The notes beneath the pieces are model-generated. The model searched no databases. It had not been told where the DNA came from and was given only the letters and a program-made list of their open reading frames with translations. From the NCBI GenBank assembly GCA_035292585.1, contig DATDPU010000089.1, positions 100,559-164,558 on the forward strand: a DNA stretch of 64,000 nucleotides, given 5' to 3'. This DNA is from DASSFZ01 sp035292585. Its GTDB lineage: Bacteria > Chloroflexota > Anaerolineae > Fen-1058. Position numbers and translations under genes: made by a program. Below, piece after piece: positions 20,848 through 29,351 of this stretch. Position 1 is the stretch's first letter. Every line of letters begins with the position of its first letter.

Positions 20848-20920
20848 CCTAAACGGACAAACGGACGAGAACGGATTGGCCTTCCGTTCATCCGTTTGCC
20901 GACAGCCATCCGTTGCCGCC
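20848..20920. repeat. AAACGGACAAACGG inverted degenerate repeat
   Basis: Copies of an AAACGGA-like word are followed by reverse-complement TCCGTTT words, filling the spacer between the divergent aspS and nadC promoters. Confidence 0.55.
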
Positions 20921-20949
20921 TTGACACCAGATAGTGTTTGGGGTACACT
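20921..20949 (+). promoter_or_regulatory. promoter of the nadCAB operon
   Basis: TTGACA (20921-20926), a 17-base spacer and TACACT (20944-20949). Start near 20957, about 60 bases before nadC. No NadR- or NiaR-type operator was recognised. Confidence 0.75.
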
Positions 20950-21016
20950 AACCGCCGATTCGCCCGCCGGCCAGCGGACGAGGCCGGTTGCTTACCCACC
21001 CGCTTAGGCAGTGAGT

Positions 21017-21880
21017 ATGAACGAACCGATCCCACCGCAGCTGCAAGACTTGCTCGCGCAGGCCAAACCGATCGTGCGCCGCGCGCTGGACGAAGACATT
21101 GGCTCTGGGGATGTCACTACTCGATGCACGGTGTCTCCAGACGCGACCTTCGCCGGTCGCTTTATCGCGAAGGAGCCGGGGGTGATGGCGGGCCTGGCGG
21201 TGGCGCAGTTGACCTTCGCACTGCTCGACGCGCGCGTACAATTCACGGCGCAGATTGCCGACGGCGACCCGGTCAAAAAAGGCGCTGCGTTTGCGACCAT
21301 CACCGGGCCGGGCCACGCCTTGTTGAGCGGCGAGCGAGTGGCGCTGAACTTTCTTCAGCGGATGTCCGGTATCGCCACGCTCACACGCCGCTTCATCGAA
21401 GCCGTGCGAGGAACCCGTGCGGTGATCCTCGACACGCGCAAGACCGCGCCCGGCTTACGCCTGCTCGACAAATGGGCGGTTCGGTTGGGCGGCGGCCAGA
21501 ATCATCGGTTCGGTCTATTCGACATGGTGCTGATCAAAAATAACCACATCACCGCGGTGGGTAGCCTCACCGAAGCGGTCGCGCGCGTGCGCACAGGCGA
21601 TGACCTTCAGCGTGCGCTCGAGGTCGAAGTCAGGACACTGGCCGAACTGGCCGAGGCGCTGCCGCTGAAGCCCGATCGAATTCTGCTCGACAACATGAGC
21701 CAGGCCGAAATGCGCGAAGCCGTGCGTTTGACCGCCGGGCGTGTTCCGTTGGAGGCATCGGGCAATGTCACCCTGGACAACGTCGCCGACATCGCCGTAA
21801 CCGGCGTGGATTACATTTCGACCGGAGCGTTGACGCATTCGGTGCGCGCCCTGGATATCAGCTTGTGGCTCAGCGCCTGA
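21017..21880 (+). CDS. nadC: nicotinate-nucleotide pyrophosphorylase (quinolinate phosphoribosyltransferase)
   Basis: About 287 residues. NadC joins quinolinate to PRPP, giving nicotinate mononucleotide. Family blocks: ALDEDIGSGDVTT near the N-terminus, SGERVALNFLQRMSGIAT, ILDTRKTAPGLRLLDKWAVR with substrate-binding Arg/Lys, GGGQNHRFGLFDMVLIKNNH and LLDNMS. Length is normal. The ATG at 21017 was preferred over a GTG six bases earlier on spacing. It is the first gene of the nadC-nadA-nadB run behind the promoter at 20921. Confidence 0.96.
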   Translation: MNEPIPPQLQDLLAQAKPIVRRALDEDIGSGDVTTRCTVSPDATFAGRFIAKEPGVMAGLAVAQLTFALLDARVQFTAQIADGDPVKKGAAFATITGPGHALLSGERVALNFLQRMSGIATLTRRFIEAVRGTRAVILDTRKTAPGLRLLDKWAVRLGGGQNHRFGLFDMVLIKNNHITAVGSLTEAVARVRTGDDLQRALEVEVRTLAELAEALPLKPDRILLDNMSQAEMREAVRLTAGRVPLEASGNVTLDNVADIAVTGVDYISTGALTHSVRALDISLWLSA

Positions 21881-21887
21881 ATTCTCA

Positions 21888-21945
21888 ACCAGCCAACCAA
21901 CTAACTCACCAACCAACGAACCAGCTAACCAGCCACCGGAGGATA
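21888..21945 (+). repeat. AACCAACTAACTCACC tandem repeat between nadC and nadA
   Basis: About ten degenerate copies of a CCAACTAA-like word fill the 67-base gap and run up to the GGAGG ribosome site of nadA. A related stretch forms the end of rluD near 47926. Confidence 0.6.
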
Positions 21946-21947
21946 GC

Positions 21948-23000
21948 ATGTCTGCTGAAGAAATGTATCGTCAACTCAAGGCCAAGTTGCATGACGTGGT
22001 TCCCGATTTTGAGCTGCGGCATAAAGCCAAACTCGCCGACGAGATCAACCGCCTCAAAGCGGAGAAGAACGCCGTCATCCTGGGACACAATTATATGGAG
22101 CCGGCGCTGTACCACTCGATCCCGGATTACGTCGGCGATTCGCTCGAACTGAGCCGCAAGGCCGCGCAGACCGACAAAGACATTATCGTGTTCTGCGGCG
22201 TGAAATTCATGGCCGAGACCGCCAAGCTGCTCAATCCCACTAAGACGGTGCTGTTGCCCTCGTTGAAGGCGGGCTGCTCGCTGGCCGCCAGCATCACCGC
22301 TGAAGACGTGCGCCAGCTGCGCCGGAAGTTCCCCGGCGTGCCGGTGGTGACCTACGTCAACACGTATGCCGACGTCAAAGCCGAGTCCGACATCTGCTGC
22401 ACGTCGAGCAACGCGCGGGCGGTCGTCGAGTCGCTCGGCGGCGACACGGTGATTTTCTTGCCCGATGAGTACCTGGCTCGGAATGTCGCGCAGGAGACGG
22501 GTAAGCACATCATCTTCCCGACGCTCAATCCAGGCCCCACGGCCGATACCGTGCTCGACTACCAAATGATCGGCTGGCATGGCCGCTGTGAAGTCCACGA
22601 GAAATTCACGGTGCAGGATATTCGCAACGTGCGGGAGCAGTTCCCCGATGTGCTGATCCTGTCCCACCCGGAATGCAGCCCGGAGGTCGTGGCGGCTTCC
22701 GATTTCTCAGGCAGCACGACGGCGATGATCAAATTCGTCGAGCAGACCCCGGCGCCGCGCTACCTGCTGTTGACCGAGTGCTCGATGGGCGACAATATCA
22801 TGGCCGCCAACCCGGACAAGGAAATGCTGCGGATGTGCAGTGTCCGCTGCCCGCACATGAACCAGATCACGCTCGAAGACACGTTAAACTCACTTCAGCG
22901 GAACCAATACGTGATCGAGGTTCCCGCAGAGATTCGCGAACGCGCCGCGCGCGCCGTCGAGCGGATGATCGCGATCGGCGCAGTCGGCGCAAAAGACTGA
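21948..23000 (+). CDS. nadA: quinolinate synthase
   Basis: A 350-residue NadA, a [4Fe-4S] enzyme that condenses iminoaspartate with dihydroxyacetone phosphate to quinolinate. AVILGHNYMEPALYHSIPDY and GDSLELSRKAA open the first of three pseudo-repeats. The three cluster Cys candidates are in SLKAGCSLAAS, HPECSPEVV and RMCSVRCPHMN. A GGAGG site precedes the ATG. The stop TGA overlaps the nadB ATG by one base, so the two enzymes, which must pass the unstable iminoaspartate, are made together. Confidence 0.97.
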   Translation: MSAEEMYRQLKAKLHDVVPDFELRHKAKLADEINRLKAEKNAVILGHNYMEPALYHSIPDYVGDSLELSRKAAQTDKDIIVFCGVKFMAETAKLLNPTKTVLLPSLKAGCSLAASITAEDVRQLRRKFPGVPVVTYVNTYADVKAESDICCTSSNARAVVESLGGDTVIFLPDEYLARNVAQETGKHIIFPTLNPGPTADTVLDYQMIGWHGRCEVHEKFTVQDIRNVREQFPDVLILSHPECSPEVVAASDFSGSTTAMIKFVEQTPAPRYLLLTECSMGDNIMAANPDKEMLRMCSVRCPHMNQITLEDTLNSLQRNQYVIEVPAEIRERAARAVERMIAIGAVGAKD

Positions 23001-24568
23001 TGGACGAACTCATCGAGACCGAGGTGTTGATCATCGGCTGCGGTATTGCGGGGGGCGTGGCGGCGCTGCAACTGGCCGAAGCCGGTATCCCCGTCACGGT
23101 CGTCACGCGCGTATCCGAGCCGGGCGAGTCGAACACGTATTATGCGCAGGGCGGCATCATCTATCGCGGGCAGGACGATTCACCTGCCCGGCTGATCGAG
23201 GATATCATCCGCGCCGGCGCAGGCCACAGCAACCCGACAGCGGTCAACCTTTTGGCCGAAGAAGGCCCGGCGCTCGTCGAACGAATCTTGATCGATAAGA
23301 TCGGCGTGCCGTTCGACCGATTGGCCAATGGCGGGTTGTCGCTCACGCTGGAGGGCGGGCACTCGACGCCGCGCATCGCGCACGCCGCCGATGCCACCGG
23401 CCAGGCCATTGAGATCGCATTGCTCCGTGCGCTGCAATCGCACCCCAACGTCACCCTGCTTACCCGCCACACCGCGATCGATCTGTTGACGCCTTCGCAT
23501 CACTCGCTCAACCGGCTGGCGGTGTACGAGCCGCAAGCGTGCGTCGGCGCTTACCTGTTGGATCAGGCCGGCGGAATCGTCAGACGCTGCATCGCGCGAC
23601 ATACGATTTTGGCAACCGGCGGGCTGGGACAAATCTTTCTCTACACCACCAACCCGGCCGGCGCGCGCGGCGACGGCGTGGCGATGGCGTATCGCGCCGG
23701 CGCGCGCGTCATCAACATGGAGTTCATCCAGTTCCACCCGACCACGTTCTACCATCCTCAAGCGCCTCGGTTCTTGATTTCAGAGGCCGTGCGCGGCGAA
23801 GGCGCGCGCCTGGTGCACGAGAACGGCGAGCCGTTTATGCAGCGGTACGACTCGGAATGGAAAGACCTGGCGCCGCGCGATGTCGTCGCCCGCAGTATTC
23901 ACCACGAGATGCTGAATCGCGATGCGCCCAACGTCTACCTCGACCTGCGCTCGTATATCCCCGAACACCGCATCCGCGAGCATTTCCCGAACATCTACCA
24001 GGCGTGCCTGGCCTATGGCGTCGACATCACCCGCGATCTGGTTCCGGTGGTGCCTGGCGCGCACTATGCCTGCGGCGGCATTTGGGTGGACGAGTGGGGA
24101 CAGACGACGATCGATCGGTTGTATGCCGCCGGCGAGGTGGCCTGCACCGGCGTGCACGGCGCGAATCGGCTGGCGAGCACATCGCTGCTCGAAGGCCTGG
24201 TCTGGGGTTATCGAGCAGCCTTGCACATTCAGATGCAGCGTGACGAGCGCCCTATCCCTCATTCAGCGAACATCCCGCCCTGGCAAGATGCCGGCGTGAA
24301 TCCACCCGACCCGGCGCTGATTCAGCAGGATATGAGCGCGATCAAGCAGATGATGTGGAACTACGTGGGCCTGGTGCGCACGACACACCGCTTACAGCGG
24401 GCGCTGCGCGAGCTGCGCAACCTGGAGACCGAAATCGAGCAGTTCTATCGCGTGACCAGCCTCACCGACAGCCTGATCGGTCTGCGCAATGCGGTGCGGA
24501 CAGCCGTCATCGTCGCCGCGGCGGCGTGGGAGAACAAGACGAGCGTGGGTTGCCACTATCGGGAATGA
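23000..24568 (+). CDS. nadB: L-aspartate oxidase
   Basis: A 522-residue flavoprotein that oxidises L-aspartate to iminoaspartate for NadA. The FAD dinucleotide motif VLIIGCGIAGGVAALQLAEA is at the N-terminus; TYYAQGGI, HTILATGGLGQIFLYTTNP, INMEFIQFHPT, AHYACGGIWVDEWG and TGVHGANRLASTSLLEGLVW are family blocks that include the active-site Arg region. The start ATG at 23000 overlaps the nadA stop. An open frame extends 109 codons upstream but lies wholly inside nadA in another frame. Length matches E. coli NadB (540). Confidence 0.97.
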   Translation: MDELIETEVLIIGCGIAGGVAALQLAEAGIPVTVVTRVSEPGESNTYYAQGGIIYRGQDDSPARLIEDIIRAGAGHSNPTAVNLLAEEGPALVERILIDKIGVPFDRLANGGLSLTLEGGHSTPRIAHAADATGQAIEIALLRALQSHPNVTLLTRHTAIDLLTPSHHSLNRLAVYEPQACVGAYLLDQAGGIVRRCIARHTILATGGLGQIFLYTTNPAGARGDGVAMAYRAGARVINMEFIQFHPTTFYHPQAPRFLISEAVRGEGARLVHENGEPFMQRYDSEWKDLAPRDVVARSIHHEMLNRDAPNVYLDLRSYIPEHRIREHFPNIYQACLAYGVDITRDLVPVVPGAHYACGGIWVDEWGQTTIDRLYAAGEVACTGVHGANRLASTSLLEGLVWGYRAALHIQMQRDERPIPHSANIPPWQDAGVNPPDPALIQQDMSAIKQMMWNYVGLVRTTHRLQRALRELRNLETEIEQFYRVTSLTDSLIGLRNAVRTAVIVAAAAWENKTSVGCHYRE

Positions 24569-24574
24569 TGATCT

Positions 24575-24652
24575 GTATACCGGCTACCTGTCTACCTGTG
24601 TACCTGTTCTTGGTATGCGGGTAAACTGGTAGCAGGTAAACAAGTAGAAGGT
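24575..24652. repeat. ACCTGTCTACCTG / GTAAACAAGTAG repeat after nadB
   Basis: Iterated CTACCTGT words then AGGTAAACAAGTAG; same family as 9360, 11152 and 47795. It lies between the convergent nadB and glycosyltransferase genes. Confidence 0.6.
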
Positions 24653-24654
24653 GG

Positions 24655-25470
24655 TTACGCTGCTTCACGCCACATCTCGGCGAGGCGGACGAAGTAGCGA
24701 TACCCAAAATAGTAGGCCAGCAACAGCGACAGCCGCAGACCATGCCACCCCTCGCACCAGCCGCCGAGTGTGACGAAGCGCCACCAGAAATGCCGGGCGT
24801 ATTGCGAATAAGGCGTGTAGAACTTCGGCTTGATCCCCTGCTGGTAAAGGTTACTCGCCTCGAAGTCGATGCGAAACGTCTGCTTGGCGTGAAACTGCGC
24901 GACCGACTCGTAGTTGTAGTGGATCAACGGATGCTTCAAGTAGCCCGCTTCACCCGCCAATGCGACGATCTCCGAAGCCGGCCGCTCGTAATGAGCCATG
25001 CCGCGCCGCAGCAGGCGCATCTGGTAATCGGGCCAGTAACCCGCGCCGCGAGTCCGCTTGCCGAAAAGATAATTCTCGCGCGGTACGTACCACCCGGTAA
25101 CACGTGATACGGAATACGTAATACGTGAAATCTCCTCCCCCAACTCCGGCGTCGCCCGCTCGTCCGCATCGACGAAGAAGATCCACTCAGCCTCGACCGC
25201 TTCCAACGCGGCATTGCGCTGCGCCGCATAATCGGTAAAGGGATGCTGGATCACGTCCGCGCCATGCTCACGCGCGAGGTCGCACGTCCCATCCGTGCTG
25301 AACGAATCGAACACGACGCGCCGCCCGGCCCACGCCAGCGAATCGAGACACGGGCCGATGTGGCGTTCTTCGTTCCGGGTGAGGACAACTGCGGCAAGCG
25401 TATCGCGTATCGCGTATCGCGTATTGTGTTCGTTATCCGTCGTTCGTCCTTCGTCCTTCGTCATCTCCAC
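24655..25470 (-). CDS. family 2 glycosyltransferase, WaaE/KdtX-like
   Basis: A 271-residue enzyme: VVLTRNEERHIGPCLDSL (nucleotide-binding start), VFDSFSTDGT, a FFVDADERATPELG acidic motif and YWPDYQMRLLRRG, as in LPS core glucosyltransferases. The first 22 residues and residues about 93-106 are encoded by GTATCGCGTATCGCG-type repeat sequence that elsewhere lies between genes. No in-frame start exists downstream of the first repeat, so the repeat seems to be truly translated. Its ATG overlaps the end of the upstream glycosyltransferase by 10 bases. Acceptor unknown. Confidence 0.83.
   Translation of the reverse strand: MEMTKDEGRTTDNEHNTRYAIRDTLAAVVLTRNEERHIGPCLDSLAWAGRRVVFDSFSTDGTCDLAREHGADVIQHPFTDYAAQRNAALEAVEAEWIFFVDADERATPELGEEISRITYSVSRVTGWYVPRENYLFGKRTRGAGYWPDYQMRLLRRGMAHYERPASEIVALAGEAGYLKHPLIHYNYESVAQFHAKQTFRIDFEASNLYQQGIKPKFYTPYSQYARHFWWRFVTLGGWCEGWHGLRLSLLLAYYFGYRYFVRLAEMWREAA
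25098..25132. repeat. ACACGTGATACGGAATACG repeat inside a glycosyltransferase gene
   Basis: CGTGATACGGAATACGTAAT is a run of the same degenerate GTATTCCG-type words as the spacer at 50610. It is read in frame as the segment ITYSVSRVTG of the glycosyltransferase at 24655. Confidence 0.55.
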
Positions 25471-26438
25471 ACTTCAATGATCTTCTCGCACGCCGCGCGC
25501 ATCTCTTCCGATGCCGCACGCATCTTCCGGCGCATCCCGGCGCGCACGATCAACCGGGCCAGCGGCAGCGGCGCGAAGCGTGGGTGCTTATGGTGCAGGC
25601 GATAGCGGGCCGTCCAGAGTTTGACAAACGATTCGGCGCGCACCTGCGAGGTGCTCTGACCGCTATGGTGAACCACGTGCGCCGCTGGCGCGCACAGATT
25701 CCGCCAGCCGCTCTCCTTGAACCGCGCGCACCAATCGATCTCTTCGCAGTACAACTCGAAGCCTTCGTCGAACACACCCACCTGTCGAATGGCCTCAGCG
25801 CGCAGCAACATCACTGCGCCCAGCGGATGATCGATCTCGAATGGGTAACCGGCCTCGTACCGTCGGCGCGGATAGCGGCCGTTCAAACGCGATTCGTATA
25901 GGCGGGGCAGAACCGGGAACAGATCAATGTAAAGCTGCGCGAGACCAGGAAAACGAAATGCACTGTGTTGAAATGCGCCATCGCCGTAAGATAACCCCGA
26001 AGTCACAACGGCGACAGCAGGGTGAGAGCGGATTGCCTCGAGCAGCGCCGCGATCGCGCCGGGCCGGACTTCAGTATCGGGGTTGAGGAGGAGAACCTCA
26101 CCTACCCCCACCCGCCGCTGCGCGGCTCCCTCCCCCTCCCTCTCCCTTTGGGAGAGGGAGGGGGAGGGTTGGGGAGGGAGTGGGTGAGGGTTAAACCCCA
26201 ACGCCCTCAGCCCCACATTATTCCCCTTGGCAAAACCGAGATTCTCTTCCAGCGCGATCAGCTCGACCTGAGGGAAGCGCGAGTGGATCATCTCGGCGCT
26301 GCCATCGTGCGAGGCGTTGTCGACGACGATGAGACGCGAGTCGCTGGGAGCCGAAGCAAGTTCGGAGATGAGAGATTCGAGGCAGCGCGCGAGCAGATCG
26401 CGCACGTTCCAGGAGACGACGACGATGCCGAGGGACAT
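25461..26438 (-). CDS. family 2 glycosyltransferase, rhamnosyltransferase-like
   Basis: About 325 residues. IVVVSWNVRDLLARCLESL and LIVVDNASHDGSAEMI are the GT2 start; ALEENLGFAKGNNVGLRA and LLLNPDTEVRPGAIAALLEA carry the acidic motif; FEIDHPLGAVMLLRAEAI and DEGFELYCEEIDWCARFKESGW are typical of WbbL-like rhamnosyltransferases. Between GNNVGLRALG and LLLNPDT there are about 33 extra residues, rich in Pro, Arg, Glu and Ser, encoded by a long palindromic repeat. The start was taken at the ATG at 26438 because the upstream 15 codons are repeat sequence. It overlaps the next glycosyltransferase, suggesting a two-gene glycan unit. Confidence 0.86.
   Translation of the reverse strand: MSLGIVVVSWNVRDLLARCLESLISELASAPSDSRLIVVDNASHDGSAEMIHSRFPQVELIALEENLGFAKGNNVGLRALGFNPHPLPPQPSPSLSQREREGEGAAQRRVGVGEVLLLNPDTEVRPGAIAALLEAIRSHPAVAVVTSGLSYGDGAFQHSAFRFPGLAQLYIDLFPVLPRLYESRLNGRYPRRRYEAGYPFEIDHPLGAVMLLRAEAIRQVGVFDEGFELYCEEIDWCARFKESGWRNLCAPAAHVVHHSGQSTSQVRAESFVKLWTARYRLHHKHPRFAPLPLARLIVRAGMRRKMRAASEEMRAACEKIIEVWR
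26093..26190. repeat. long CT-rich palindrome inserted in frame in a glycosyltransferase gene
   Basis: CCCTCCCCCTCCCTCTCCC (26128-26146) pairs perfectly over 19 bp with its reverse complement at 26150-26168, with outer CCTCACC/GGTGAGG arms. It is read through without a stop as an extra segment of about 33 residues. Confidence 0.85.
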
Positions 26439-26492
26439 GAGAAGTGACGAATGGCGGGTGACGGCGGCAGGTGCTTTCGTCACCCGTCACAC

Positions 26493-28292
26493 TCAGATCG
26501 TTCTCTGGCGCAGCGACGAGCTCAGGTAATCCATCAGCGACACGACGATAGCGATCGCCAGGATTTGCGCGCTGGCTTGCCGGTAATTGAGCAGGTTGAT
26601 GTTCTGCTGCAGCAGAAAACCGATGCCGCCGCCGCCGGCAAAGCCAATGATGGTCGACATGCGAACGTTGATATCCCACCGGTACATAGTGAACGAAATA
26701 TACGGCGGGACGATCTGCGGGATGACGGCGTACACGATCATCTGCAGGCGATTCGCGCCGGTAGCCGTCACCGCTTCCAGCGGGCCGGACAGAATGCTCT
26801 CGACCTGTTCCGAATACAGCTTGGCCAGCGCGGCGACGGTGTGCAATCCCAGCGCGAGCACCCCCGCGAACGGGCCGATACCGACCCAGACCGCAAACAC
26901 GATCACCATGATCAAGGCTTCGACCGAGCGCAGCGCATTCAGGATCGTGCGTGTAATGTTGTACACGGTGAACCCGATCGGGAGCGAGGCATCATGCCGG
27001 GCGCGCAGCGCCAGCAGCAAGCCGAGCGCCGCGCCGACGAGCGCCGGTACATACAAGGTCACGGTCGGGTCGTCGACCTCATACAGCCACTGCACAGCGG
27101 CGCCGATCAACGCCGCGAGCACCGCGCCGGCGCCGGCGGCCAACGCCAAGTTGATCAGCTTTACCGTCGCGGTTGGCAGCCGCTCGAAGAGCGCCTGTCC
27201 CAGGCGCCCGGCCAGGCCCATCAGCATGCCTGCACCGATCAACGCGCAGAACGGCGCGAGCGCGATGCGCACAATTTCGCCCAAATTGGCGAGGAAAGCG
27301 CCTAGAAAGCCAAACGCGCCAAGCTGCGGCGCGAGCGCGCGACCTACGGTGACCGCGATATCGCTCAACAAGAATAGGGCCAGCACGCTCGCCAGTACCG
27401 CGACGAGCAGCGCCGCCAGCCGTGCCAGCCGCAGGCCGACCGGGGGTATTGTGGTCTCCTCCTGCGGAAACGCCCAACGCGTCGCGCCCCAGGCAACCAA
27501 CGGCCCGGCGATCAGTCCGCCGAGGTTCGTTGCCAAATTCGAAGTCAGCGCCCGGCTGAGATCGCCCATCGCCCCGGCTACGGCGCCGCCGATCAGCATG
27601 CCCATTGGCACAAACAGGATCGTCAAGGCGACGCTGGTCAACGGCATGGTGACTGTCCGCATCAAATTCTGCGCAGCGAAGAAGCTGATCGGGATAGACA
27701 AGGCCGTGCCGATAGTGGTGGCCAGCAGCGCCATGAACACGGTTTCGATAATCTTGTCGATTGTATTGCGCCCATTCTCGCTTAAGCTCGGCGCGCCGAC
27801 GTTGCGCCGCGTGATGGCGCGAATCACCTGCGCTGCGTCGCTCGTTCGATTGCGCAGCCGCGCCGTGGTTACAAAGTGGCCGCTGGCATCGGTCTCGATG
27901 CGCCCCAGCTGCAGCGACACGCCGCTGGGCGGTATGAAATTGAGCGGGCCAGCTGTGTTCGGCTCGAAATTGAATCCTTCGATCGTGACCTGGGCGCTCG
28001 GTTCAGCGCAGGCGGGCGTGACAACCATGTAAGGCTGGCCGGGATCCACGGCAGGCGCTGAGGGAGCGCCTGCCGGCGGACACGGCACATAGATCGGCGC
28101 TTCGACCTGGAATTCATCCTGCGCATATTCGAGGACATCGGGACGGGCGAGCGCGCGCAAAATGCGCGTGAGCGATTCCTGGCGTCGAGGCGAGCCAAGC
28201 TCCTCCAGGCTGACTTGCGTGACCTCGAAGCCGTAGGCGTAGATGATGATGCCCAGGATGATGGCAATCGCGAGAATAATCGAGCGCTTCAT
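26493..28292 (-). CDS. phnE: phosphonate-type ABC transporter permease PhnE, with extra N-terminal domain
   Basis: A 599-residue permease, about twice the usual 260-280. Residues 1-20 are a membrane helix. Residues about 25-165 form an outside-facing domain with a beta-sandwich-like segment (AQVTIEGFNFEPNTAGPLNF, ASGHFVTTARLRNRTSDAAQ). Many membrane segments follow, and the C-terminal part has the permease coupling region LEAVTATGANRLQMIVYAVI and the ending RMSTIIGFAGGGGIGFLL. Another roughly 200 residues of hydrophobic sequence interrupt the middle. It follows phnC by 18 bases and completes a phnD-phnC-phnE importer for phosphonate, phosphite or phosphate-like anions. No C-P lyase genes are present. 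Confidence 0.88.
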   Translation of the reverse strand: MKRSIILAIAIILGIIIYAYGFEVTQVSLEELGSPRRQESLTRILRALARPDVLEYAQDEFQVEAPIYVPCPPAGAPSAPAVDPGQPYMVVTPACAEPSAQVTIEGFNFEPNTAGPLNFIPPSGVSLQLGRIETDASGHFVTTARLRNRTSDAAQVIRAITRRNVGAPSLSENGRNTIDKIIETVFMALLATTIGTALSIPISFFAAQNLMRTVTMPLTSVALTILFVPMGMLIGGAVAGAMGDLSRALTSNLATNLGGLIAGPLVAWGATRWAFPQEETTIPPVGLRLARLAALLVAVLASVLALFLLSDIAVTVGRALAPQLGAFGFLGAFLANLGEIVRIALAPFCALIGAGMLMGLAGRLGQALFERLPTATVKLINLALAAGAGAVLAALIGAAVQWLYEVDDPTVTLYVPALVGAALGLLLALRARHDASLPIGFTVYNITRTILNALRSVEALIMVIVFAVWVGIGPFAGVLALGLHTVAALAKLYSEQVESILSGPLEAVTATGANRLQMIVYAVIPQIVPPYISFTMYRWDINVRMSTIIGFAGGGGIGFLLQQNINLLNYRQASAQILAIAIVVSLMDYLSSSLRQRTI

Positions 28293-28310
28293 GGCCGCTT
28301 CGCCTCCGCC

Positions 28311-29072
28311 TCAACCCACCCGCTCGGCTTCCTTGCCGTAAATATCCTTGAACTTTTGATCGTCGATCTCGCGCGGCAAGCCGTCGAACATCAGCCGACC
28401 TTCGTTGAGCGCGATCACGCGATCGGCATACCGATGCACCAGATCGAGGAAGTGCAGACTGCACAGCACGGTGACGCCGTCCTGCTCGTTGATCTGTTCC
28501 AGGTGTTGCATGATGCTGTGAGCCAGCACGGGGTCGAGGCTGGCGACCGGCTCATCGGCCAGGATCATGTCGGGGTCTTGCATCAACGCCCGCGCGATCC
28601 CCACGCGCTGCTGCTGGCCGCCGCTCAATGCATCGGCGCGGTTGTTCGCCTTGTCGGCCAACCCCACACGGGCCAACTGCCGATGGGCTTTTTCGATATC
28701 CGCCCTGGGGAAGCGATTGATCAGACTCCACGCCGGATGCACGTAACCTAATCGACCGGCCAGCACATTCGTCAAGACTTTGGAACGGTAGACCAGATTG
28801 AAATGCTGGAACACCATACCGATGCGACGCCGCACCCGGCGCAGCTCGGCGTCGTTGGCCGCGGTCACATCGGCGTTGTCGAAGATCACGCGGCCGCTCG
28901 TTGGCTCTACCAGCCGGTTGATACAGCGCAGCAGCGTCGATTTGCCGGAGCCGCTCAAGCCGATCACCGCCAGGAACTGGCCTTTGGGAACCTCAACACT
29001 GACGTTCTGCAAGGCCCGAACGCCGTTGTCGTACGCTTTGCTCAAATTCTCGATGCGCAGTATCGGTTCCAT
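28311..29072 (-). CDS. phnC: phosphonate-type ABC transporter ATP-binding protein
   Basis: About 253 residues. Walker A GLSGSGKSTLLRCINR, signature DALSGGQQQRVGIARAL, Walker B DMILADEPVASLDP and the switch His in VLCSLHFLDL are intact. MVFQHFNLVYRSKVLTNVLA is the PhnC-specific Q-loop region. The start is the ATG at 29072 (MEPILRIENLSKAY); upstream codons are not family-like. A hairpin separates it from phnD, probably lowering ATPase and permease output relative to the binding protein. Confidence 0.94.
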   Translation of the reverse strand: MEPILRIENLSKAYDNGVRALQNVSVEVPKGQFLAVIGLSGSGKSTLLRCINRLVEPTSGRVIFDNADVTAANDAELRRVRRRIGMVFQHFNLVYRSKVLTNVLAGRLGYVHPAWSLINRFPRADIEKAHRQLARVGLADKANNRADALSGGQQQRVGIARALMQDPDMILADEPVASLDPVLAHSIMQHLEQINEQDGVTVLCSLHFLDLVHRYADRVIALNEGRLMFDGLPREIDDQKFKDIYGKEAERVG

Positions 29073-29222
29073 AGTGGATGTGCCTATCCGGGTGCAGGCC
29101 AAATCCTCATTGAAGAAACGCCAGTTGTGTGCTGGTCTCCCGACTAGCACACAGCTGGAGACCTGCGGTCTCTATCCGGCGAATTCCAGTCGCGTTGAGG
29201 GAACAACCTATGGTGCTCCGTC

Positions 29223-29266
29223 ACTGCGTCCTCGCGGTGACGCCCGCGAGACGCGGGCTGGGAGCG
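29223..29266. repeat. CTGCGTCC / GACGCGGGC palindromic intergenic repeat
   Basis: ACTGCGTCCTCGCGGTGACG followed by CGCGAGACGCGGGCTGGGAG. Relatives are at 18350, 37025, 40431 and 50106, all in spacers. Confidence 0.6.
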
Positions 29267-29306
29267 ATCCACCCTTAAATGCATTAGCAAAGCGCTAATA
29301 AGAAAC

Positions 29307-29335
29307 ATCTGGGCAGGGATGATCCCTGCCCAGAT
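29307..29335 (-). terminator. hairpin between phnD and phnC
   Basis: A perfect 13-bp stem, ATCTGGGCAGGGA / TCCCTGCCCAGAT with a 3-base loop, followed on the minus strand by GTTTCTTATT. It follows the phnD stop by 16 bases and could act as a partial terminator or mRNA stabiliser. Confidence 0.7.
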
Positions 29336-29351
29336 AGAAACGATTTCCAGA

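Noticed and set aside
22673..22999. 109-codon upstream extension of nadB
   Set aside because: It lies entirely within nadA in another frame; the ATG overlapping the nadA stop begins the FAD motif at the usual distance.
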